Origin: Flavobacteriales bacterium
Lineage (GTDB): Bacteria > Bacteroidota > Bacteroidia > Flavobacteriales_D > Parvicellaceae
DNA length: 60,420 nt
Direction of reading: 5' to 3'
NCBI GenBank assembly: GCA_018401455.1
Contig: JAGYKU010000011.1
Location: 1 to 60,420, forward strand
The notes under the pieces: model-generated
Seen by the model: the letters and a program-made list of their open reading frames with translations, nothing else
What the model was told of the DNA's origin: nothing
Database searches by the model: none
In this document: positions 54,996 to 60,420 of the stretch, in pieces
Layout of the letters: each line of letters opens with the position of its first letter
Numbering within the stretch: position 1 is the stretch's first letter
Translations under genes and position numbers: made by a program

Positions 54996-55850
54996 CTAGT
55001 CGATATAAATCTTTTTAGTAATAGGATTGTTGTTTACAAAAACCGTAAAAAGATAAATTCCTGATTGGTATTTACTATCCAAAGTAATGTTGTGAGTATG
55101 AATTCCATTGGTCATTTTTCCGAAATTATGATAATCCACTTGTTTACCATTGATATCTTGAGAACAAAAATAAATACTTGCAGCATCTGGAATATTGTAT
55201 GAAATTTTTAATTCCCCGTTTTGAACTACCATTTCGATTAGCGATTCCAACTTATCACTTTCAGTAATTCCACTTGAGATATCCTCAGAGATAGATGTGT
55301 TTCCAACATAAATCTGATCTCCACTATTTCCTCCATTATTATTACTTACATTGAGCGTATAATAAAAAGTAACAGGACCAACACTTGTAGATGGTGCATT
55401 CCACTGAAAATCCCAAGACAAAACTCCTACAGAAGATGTTTGTCTTATGTAATTTTTATTGCCTGCAGAAATTGTAGAAGAACCTGTTCCTGCTACAAAA
55501 GTTCCTGCAGCTGCATTAGTTCCATCAAGCGCAGTCATTTGAAATCCGTTTTTTGTTCCCGTATTGGTCTCTAAAGTAACATCATAGGTAACACCTGGTA
55601 CATATAAATTATTGGTTCCAGAAAAGGAAAAAGTGACTACTCCACTAGCAGGTAAGGTAGAGCCAGCATGGCAACCAGTACATGTTCCTTCACCGGGAGC
55701 ACCCGTATTTCCAATTGGTGGGTTAGATGAATTGTCAAGTAAAACTGTGTTTTTGTCAACAAAACCAGGAGTTAGATTGTGCTTATCTAAAGTTAATAGT
55801 GCTATTCCCAAAGAGATTCCAGAAATAATTAAGGTAGTTTGTCCTATCAT
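54996..55850 (-). CDS. Secreted choice-of-anchor V-like protein with CxxCH and T9SS C-terminus
   Basis: Protein of 284 residues with an N-terminal hydrophobic segment (about 5-20). A heme c motif CTGCH lies at 57-61 in the context NTGAPGEGTCTGCHAGST, followed by a beta-sandwich (65-200). The last 80 residues resemble a type IX secretion sorting domain (SIYFCSQDINGK ... GIYLFTVFVNN ... KKIYID). It would be exported and carry one covalent heme if CcsBA acts on it. It diverges from the second CxxCH gene, with 35 bp between starts. Function unknown. Confidence 0.78.
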   Translation of the reverse strand: MIGQTTLIISGISLGIALLTLDKHNLTPGFVDKNTVLLDNSSNPPIGNTGAPGEGTCTGCHAGSTLPASGVVTFSFSGTNNLYVPGVTYDVTLETNTGTKNGFQMTALDGTNAAAGTFVAGTGSSTISAGNKNYIRQTSSVGVLSWDFQWNAPSTSVGPVTFYYTLNVSNNNGGNSGDQIYVGNTSISEDISSGITESDKLESLIEMVVQNGELKISYNIPDAASIYFCSQDINGKQVDYHNFGKMTNGIHTHNITLDSKYQSGIYLFTVFVNNNPITKKIYID

Positions 55851-55885
55851 ATGTATTTATTTATAAATTTGTATAAAACAAAACT

Positions 55886-56248
55886 ATGAAAATTATACTT
55901 ACCTTACAACTTGTTTTACTGTTTTTTTTGGTTAGTTGTACCAAAGACAAAGCGGCTCCCAACCAAGTTTTTATACCTTCAGATTGCGATTCTATTGCAA
56001 AATCTTTTTCTGCTGATGTTCAGCCTATCATCAATAACAGTTGTGTAGGATGTCATAATAGTTCTAGTCCAGGAGCAGGATATAATTTTGACAATTACAG
56101 TGACATTAATAGTAATCTTACTGTATTCTTCAAAACTATAAATCACGATAACGGAGTTGTTCCTATGCCTTATCAGCAAGGAAAATTATCAGATAGTTTG
56201 ATACAAGTAATCGATTGCTGGATTGAAAGTGGTGCTCCAAACAATTAA
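55886..56248 (+). CDS. Small lipoprotein with a CxxCH heme motif
   Basis: Protein of 120 residues with a clear lipobox (FLVSC, Cys18). The heme motif CVGCH lies at 53-57 in INNSCVGCHNSS, preceded by FSADVQPI, which is the usual entry helix of planctomycete-type and related cytochrome domains. A VPMP stretch downstream could give the Met ligand. Two more Cys (34 and one near the end in IDCWIE) may form a disulfide. It is a likely mono-heme electron carrier in the periplasm or on the outer membrane. Confidence 0.78.
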   Translation: MKIILTLQLVLLFFLVSCTKDKAAPNQVFIPSDCDSIAKSFSADVQPIINNSCVGCHNSSSPGAGYNFDNYSDINSNLTVFFKTINHDNGVVPMPYQQGKLSDSLIQVIDCWIESGAPNN

Positions 56249-56254
56249 AAACAA

Positions 56255-56767
56255 CTATTTAACTGGAATGATAAATTTCAGTAAGATAGCACTGTCTTCT
56301 CTTTTTTTCTTTTTAGCAATGCCAAAATCATTAGAATAGATTTTAGATTTACCTTCAAATACATTATTTTCATAAGTAAATTTAATTTCAATTTCCTTTT
56401 CGACATCGCAAATAGTTAATTTTCCAATCATCTTATAACCTTCTGCTGTTTTTTCAAATGAAGTGCTTTTGAACTTCATGATTGGAAATTTCTTAGTGTC
56501 AAAAAAATCAGAAGATTGTAAATGAGAATCTCTTTGAGTATTTCCCGTTTCTAATGTTGTAACATCTGCAGTTCCTTCAATATGAGATTTTGAAACATCA
56601 CTTAAGTCAAAAACCATTTTTGCTTTTATTCCAGATATTGTTCCTGTTGCTTTGTCAATAACGTAATTAAATTTTACAACTGCTTTTTCAGTGTCAATTT
56701 TTAACTCTTGTGCTTTTATAGATACTATCGATAAAAGTGTAAATAAGGTGAAAATAATTTGTTTCAT
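56255..56767 (-). CDS. YceI family protein, exported
   Basis: Protein of 170 residues with a signal peptide (1-19, ending IKAQ). The YceI/lipocalin-like fold is shown by KAVVKFNYVIDKATGTISGI, then DSHLQSSDFFDTKKFPIMKF and a GKLTICDVEKEI strand. Family members bind polyisoprenoids or similar hydrophobic molecules in the periplasm. It follows DUF5777 on the same strand by 29 bp, so the two are co-transcribed, and is convergent with the CxxCH lipoprotein. Confidence 0.9.
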   Translation of the reverse strand: MKQIIFTLFTLLSIVSIKAQELKIDTEKAVVKFNYVIDKATGTISGIKAKMVFDLSDVSKSHIEGTADVTTLETGNTQRDSHLQSSDFFDTKKFPIMKFKSTSFEKTAEGYKMIGKLTICDVEKEIEIKFTYENNVFEGKSKIYSNDFGIAKKKKREDSAILLKFIIPVK

Positions 56768-56796
56768 AATTAAATTTTTTTAATTTTTAGTTTATT

Positions 56797-57702
56797 TTAG
56801 AAGTGTCTTGAAATGGTAAATCCAAACCTAAATCTTCCATCTGCCCATTTACCTAGCGTATAAGGTAAGAATTGACCTTCTCCTATGGCTTCTGAATTCA
56901 TGAAATTGATTTGAAAAACATGAGAAAAAGTTTTAATCTCTAATCCTATTCCAAGTGGATTTACATATTCAACATTGTTAATCGTATTATTTGTTCTGAA
57001 TAAAGCATAATGTTCAACCAGAAAACTAAGTTTTTTGTAGAAATTATATCTCAATGAACTTCCTAGGGAGAAATTAAGATTTTGATCGTCATGTGCTACA
57101 TAATTTCTGTAAAGCATACCAGGTGCAATTTGTAAAGTTAACTTATCAAACAAATTTTTTGCCAAAACAATTTGAGAGTAATAAGAAAACCGATGTGCTG
57201 CTTTTGTAAAGGATGTTATTGATGAAGAATCAGATGATGCTTGCATACTTGTGGCAAAAGCTGAAGAAACAAAAGAAACCGAAATTGGAGATTTTTCACT
57301 TTGGTTAATAATTGCATATTTTACTAATCCATCCCAATATTGAGAATAAGGTGCAAACCCTTTACTTCTTCCAAAACCTACCATTAGTTTATCTGAAATT
57401 CCATATTCAATAGCAATTCTAATATCTGTACTGTTGTCTAAACCAAAAAGTGTTCTACCTGCGTTTGGAACTGCTACATCACCAAATCTGTGGGTAATTC
57501 TTAAATCCCACATCCCTTTTTCGAGCGTCTTGGAAGAATGTCCGTTGATGACTCTGGTATCGTTGAACAAAACGACACTGGTCTCTACATCCTCCAAATC
57601 CCATTCATCGTCTTGGGCTAAAGAAATGTTACAGAAGAGAATAGTTACCATCAAAAATAAAGTTTTTGATATTGAATAAGAGGTTAGTTTTTTAAAATTC
57701 AT
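56797..57702 (-). CDS. DUF5777 family beta-barrel protein
   Basis: Exported protein of 301 residues with a signal peptide (about 1-29, ending SLAQ). The rest alternates polar and hydrophobic residues in about 12 strands and ends with Phe (ISRHF), as expected for an outer-membrane barrel. Motifs include FNDTRVINGHSSKTL and RTLFGLDNSTDIRIAIEYG. It leads a two-gene unit with YceI. It could bring a lipid or quinone-like ligand across for YceI, but this is inference. Confidence 0.78.
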   Translation of the reverse strand: MNFKKLTSYSISKTLFLMVTILFCNISLAQDDEWDLEDVETSVVLFNDTRVINGHSSKTLEKGMWDLRITHRFGDVAVPNAGRTLFGLDNSTDIRIAIEYGISDKLMVGFGRSKGFAPYSQYWDGLVKYAIINQSEKSPISVSFVSSAFATSMQASSDSSSITSFTKAAHRFSYYSQIVLAKNLFDKLTLQIAPGMLYRNYVAHDDQNLNFSLGSSLRYNFYKKLSFLVEHYALFRTNNTINNVEYVNPLGIGLEIKTFSHVFQINFMNSEAIGEGQFLPYTLGKWADGRFRFGFTISRHF

Positions 57703-57754
57703 TTAGATTAAAATTTATCTTTACTTTGTAAAAGTAATGTATAAAAATAAAATA

Positions 57755-58210
57755 ATGTCAAATTATACTTGGAAAATAAAACACTTCTGTGAGATTAGTA
57801 CTTTAGAACTCTACAACCTTATCCAATTGAGAGAAAAGGTTTTTGTGGTGGAGCAAGACTGTCCTTACTTGGATGTAGATGGCAAAGATACAGATGCCTA
57901 TCATATTTTTTGTGTAAATCAAAATGATGCAATTTTAGCAACTTCACGTATTTTAAAACCTGGAGTTTCTTATCCTGAAACTTCTGTTGGAAGAGTTTGT
58001 GTAGCACAAGAAGCCCGAAAAAACAAATTAGGAAAAGAAATGATGCTACTATGTATCGAGTTTATTCAAAATAAAATGCAACATAATGAAATTAGACTCT
58101 CTGCTCAAACTTACTTGACCCAATTTTATAAAGATTTAGGTTTTGAACCCATCGGAGAAATGTATCTTGAAGACAATATCCCGCATATTGAAATGTATTT
58201 TGCCTCATAA
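57755..58210 (+). CDS. ElaA family GNAT acetyltransferase
   Basis: Acyltransferase of 151 residues from ATG at 57755 (six further codons are open upstream). ElaA features: LIQLREKVFVVEQDCPYLDVDGKD near residue 20 and the late QTYLTQFYKDLGFEP. The acetyl-CoA loop is less canonical (EARKNKLGKEMM). The substrate is unknown. It diverges from the DUF5777 gene and stands alone. Confidence 0.88.
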   Translation: MSNYTWKIKHFCEISTLELYNLIQLREKVFVVEQDCPYLDVDGKDTDAYHIFCVNQNDAILATSRILKPGVSYPETSVGRVCVAQEARKNKLGKEMMLLCIEFIQNKMQHNEIRLSAQTYLTQFYKDLGFEPIGEMYLEDNIPHIEMYFAS

Positions 58211-58305
58211 GATTCAAGACCAAAAGACGAAAGACATCAAGACTAAAGAATTACTAAACATCTCATTTGTTGTAATTTAATCTCAAATTAATCAATTTTC
58301 AAATT

Positions 58306-58415
58306 GTCGTGAAGTCGTTTGTCGTGAAGTCGTATATCGTAGAATCGTATGTCGTAAAGTCGTATGTCGTAGAATCGTATGTCGTAAAATCGTATGTCGT
58401 GAAGTCGTAAATCGT
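58306..58415. repeat. Seven-unit 15-bp tandem repeat
   Basis: Seven back-to-back 15-bp units of the form RTCGTRRARTCGTAT, followed by ATCGT. The units differ only at a few purine positions and at the last two bases. Each unit holds two TCGT words, so the half-period is 7-8 bases. There are no spacers. Flanks on both sides (58212-58246 and 58421-58455) are AAGAC-rich. It fills part of the gap between ElaA and the S8 protease. Confidence 0.9.
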
Positions 58416-58470
58416 TTTTCAAGACTAAAAGACCATAAGACAAAAGATTTTAAGATTTTTTGCAGTATAA

Positions 58471-58574
58471 TGTCTAACGTACAACGTTTGGAAATTACGG
58501 TAAGTTAAAACTTTGCGTCCCTTTGCGAATAGCCTTTCCGTACTTTTGCGGTTAAAAAAACTTTTTGTAGTACA
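58471..58574 (+). repeat. Dispersed intergenic repeat, copy B
   Basis: Contains CGTACAACGTTTGGAAATTACGG, TAAGTTAAAACTTTGCG, CTTTGCGAATAGCC and TTTTGCGGTTAAAAAAAC, ending GTAGTACA. It matches copies at 44962-45083 and, inverted, at 31294-31365. Its right end GTAGTACA is one base away from the GTTGTACA end of copy C. Confidence 0.75.
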
Positions 58575-58642
58575 ATTATCTCTAACATTTTCCTCATTCA
58601 ATAGAAATATTTGTATATTTACATCAGAAAAGTTCAATAACA

Positions 58643-60420
58643 ATGACTTACAGAATTTTAATCTTCACAATAGTTTTATGCTTGCCCATTATTTTGTTGG
58701 GTCAAGTTAAGGAAAATTTACCCGTTGACTTTAGGTTGCAATATTTTATTGAACACCAAGCAGATACAACCGATTTTATCGGGCTTTTTGTAAAAGGAAA
58801 TTCATCGGATGCCAAAAATTTTGTGGAAAATAATCAAGGAATTTACAGAGGAAGTGTCAAAGGTTGGCAGTATATTAGAATCCCAGGTAGTTCTGTTAAA
58901 AAATTGATTATCGACACTCGTTTTACATCTATAGATTATGCACCATACAAAGGAGAAGTGATGAGTAGCGACACCATGAGAGTTAATAATAGAATCAATG
59001 GTGTGCATAACGGAATCAACCCCTTGCATCAGGCTTACACAGGTGCTGGAGTGATTTATGGCTTTATAGATACAGGAATCGATTTTGCACATCCAGATTT
59101 TAGAGATACCAACGACAAAACAAGAATTTTGCATATTTGGGATCAAACCAAACCCAACAACGCTTTATTGACTCCTGCTGCTTATGGCTATGGTCAACAT
59201 TGGGACAGTACGCAAATCAATGCGGGAAGTTGCACAAATCAAGATCAATGGGGGCATGGTTCTACGGTTTCTGGTGCTGGCGCTGGAAATGGACTTGCCA
59301 ATGGCAGAAACAAAGGTGTTGCTCCTGATGCTGACATTATTGCTGTTGAAAGCAAATTCAATGCAACTGACTGGCTAGCGACTGTTGTGGATGCAATAGA
59401 ATATATTTATTCTTATGCAGATGTATATGACAAACCTTGTGTTATTAATGCTAGCGTTGGAACTTATCTAGGTTCTCATGATGGGCTAGATCCTTACGCT
59501 TTGTATATCGACAGTTTGATTCTTTCTAAAAGAGGTCGTTTGTTTGTAGCTTCTGCTGGAAACAGTGGCGATTGGCAAAAGTATCATTTGCATACAGATG
59601 TTGTTCCAGATACTAGTTTCACTTGGTTTGCAAATAATCCATCTTCTGCTTTTGGTGGTAGTGCCGCTTTTTGGGAATTGTGGACAGATACAGCAGAATT
59701 TAATCAAGTTCAATATGCTGTAGGTGCAGATAAAGTAGGTGCAAATTATGAATTTAGAGGCAGAACACAATTTTATAATGTTGCCAACAATCTCAACACT
59801 TTACTTTACGACACTATTAGAAATAACAATGACGATGTGATTGCCACTGTTCAATTTTGGGCGCAACTAAGAGACGGACAATATTTAGTTCAAGTTTATA
59901 TGCCTGAACCCGATAGTAGTGATTATTTTTTTAGATTCGAAACCTTTGGAACTGGCAGTTTTGATGTTTGGAGTAGATCCAATTACGGAATGAGTGCTAT
60001 TATAGATACTGTTCCTGATGTAGCAGTTTTTCCTGAAATCACAAAATATGTGCATCCCGATACGCTTCAAAGTATCGTAAGTTCTTTTCAATGTTCTCCC
60101 AATGTGATAGCAGTTGCTAATTATGCCAATGATTCTGGTTATGTTGGAAAATATAACGACAGATGGTATCCAAACAATTTTGAAAGAGGAAAGTTATTCA
60201 CTTCTTCTTCCAAAGGACCCAACAGATTGGGTGCTGTCAAACCAGAAATTGCGGCTTCTGGACATACTACTTTAGGCCCAGCGCCTATTTTTAGAATTAA
60301 TCAGTGGGTTGCAAACAACACAGATTCTACAATGGGAAAAGGTGGAATGCACATGAGCAATGGCGGAACATCTATGGCTTCTCCTGTGGTAGGAGGAGTA
60401 GGCGCTTTACTATTAGAAAA
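58643..60420 (+). CDS. Subtilisin-like serine protease S8, partial (window end)
   Basis: The frame is open from ATG at 58643 to the edge, 592 residues. A signal peptide (1-21, ending LLGQ) is followed by a pro-region. All three catalytic residues are visible: Asp143 in IDTGIDFAHPD, His205 in WGHGSTVSG and Ser577 in GTSMASP. A long insertion (about 290-500) between His and Ser resembles the extra domain of large bacteroidete subtilases. Such proteins are usually secreted by the type IX system, but the C-terminus lies outside the window. Confidence 0.9.
   Translation, partial: MTYRILIFTIVLCLPIILLGQVKENLPVDFRLQYFIEHQADTTDFIGLFVKGNSSDAKNFVENNQGIYRGSVKGWQYIRIPGSSVKKLIIDTRFTSIDYAPYKGEVMSSDTMRVNNRINGVHNGINPLHQAYTGAGVIYGFIDTGIDFAHPDFRDTNDKTRILHIWDQTKPNNALLTPAAYGYGQHWDSTQINAGSCTNQDQWGHGSTVSGAGAGNGLANGRNKGVAPDADIIAVESKFNATDWLATVVDAIEYIYSYADVYDKPCVINASVGTYLGSHDGLDPYALYIDSLILSKRGRLFVASAGNSGDWQKYHLHTDVVPDTSFTWFANNPSSAFGGSAAFWELWTDTAEFNQVQYAVGADKVGANYEFRGRTQFYNVANNLNTLLYDTIRNNNDDVIATVQFWAQLRDGQYLVQVYMPEPDSSDYFFRFETFGTGSFDVWSRSNYGMSAIIDTVPDVAVFPEITKYVHPDTLQSIVSSFQCSPNVIAVANYANDSGYVGKYNDRWYPNNFERGKLFTSSSKGPNRLGAVKPEIAASGHTTLGPAPIFRINQWVANNTDSTMGKGGMHMSNGGTSMASPVVGGVGALLLE

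Noticed and set aside
58306-58415. CRISPR array
   Set aside because: Units are contiguous 15-mers with no spacers, and no cas genes are present.

Overview
The window is AT-rich, densely coded DNA from a member of the Bacteroidota, most likely the Flavobacteriia or a close relative. Support comes from type IX secretion style C-termini, DUF4290, DUF4292 and DUF5777 proteins, a TolB-like propeller fused to an outer-membrane barrel, fused CcsBA, the sufA-sufB-sufC-sufD order, a lack of Shine-Dalgarno sites, several TTG/GTG starts, and promoters of the TTTG-N19-TAnnTTTG type. It reads as a core chromosomal segment. No integrase, transposase, phage module or CRISPR array was seen.

Layout. 1-9.1 kb: outer-membrane propeller/barrel protein, half-size TauE/SafE exporter, two M20 amidohydrolases, a GNAT acetyltransferase and two adjacent fold-III PLP racemases, tightly packed on the plus strand. 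9.2-13.1 kb: suf operon (A, B, C, D, without sufS or sufE) behind a textbook Bacteroidota promoter. 13.1-17.4 kb: SAM-hydrolase family protein, PhoH, a methyltransferase remnant, a YiiX-like peptidase, an intergenic stretch with a 95-bp direct repeat, tRNA-Arg(UCG) with a broken partial copy beside it, and a PlsC-type acyltransferase. 17.3-22.0 kb: DUF4290-murA, present twice in tandem. The first murA lacks its C-terminus; the second copy is riddled with indels but carries the only intact 3' end. 22.1-31.2 kb: TlpA-like thioredoxin, a large lamin-tail surface protein, a nucleoside deaminase, a WD40-caspase fusion, and an ABC permease/ATPase pair. 31.5-46.8 kb: orphan LytTR regulator, M28 peptidase, an iron-type alcohol dehydrogenase with a frameshifted 3' end, CDP-alcohol phosphatidyltransferase, lipoprotein-Pmp3 fusion, enoyl-CoA hydratase, CcsBA, TonB, topoisomerase I and LipB. 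46.8-52.8 kb: a PGI/PMI-type isomerase diverging from a nucleotidyltransferase-TPR-DUF4292-EnvC operon. 52.8-60.4 kb: TspO, MeaB, a small set of exported CxxCH proteins with YceI and DUF5777, ElaA, a 15-bp tandem array, and an S8 protease cut by the window end.

How genes may work together. MurA, the racemases, EnvC and YiiX touch the cell wall. CcsBA would mature the CxxCH proteins at 55-56 kb. TonB, TolB-like, TPR/DUF4292 and sorted surface proteins belong to the envelope. SufABCD would build Fe-S clusters, but the cysteine desulfurase has to come from elsewhere.

Most notable: (i) the DUF4290-murA tandem block, which would leave no complete MurA if taken literally and looks like a noisy-read or strain-mixing assembly artefact; (ii) MurA with Asp in place of the fosfomycin-target Cys; (iii) a three-copy intergenic repeat family with inverted ends; (iv) the exported WD40-caspase protein; (v) the amidohydrolase/acetyltransferase/racemase cluster; (vi) the exported mono-heme-like gene set. 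No clearly new multi-gene system could be proven from sequence alone.
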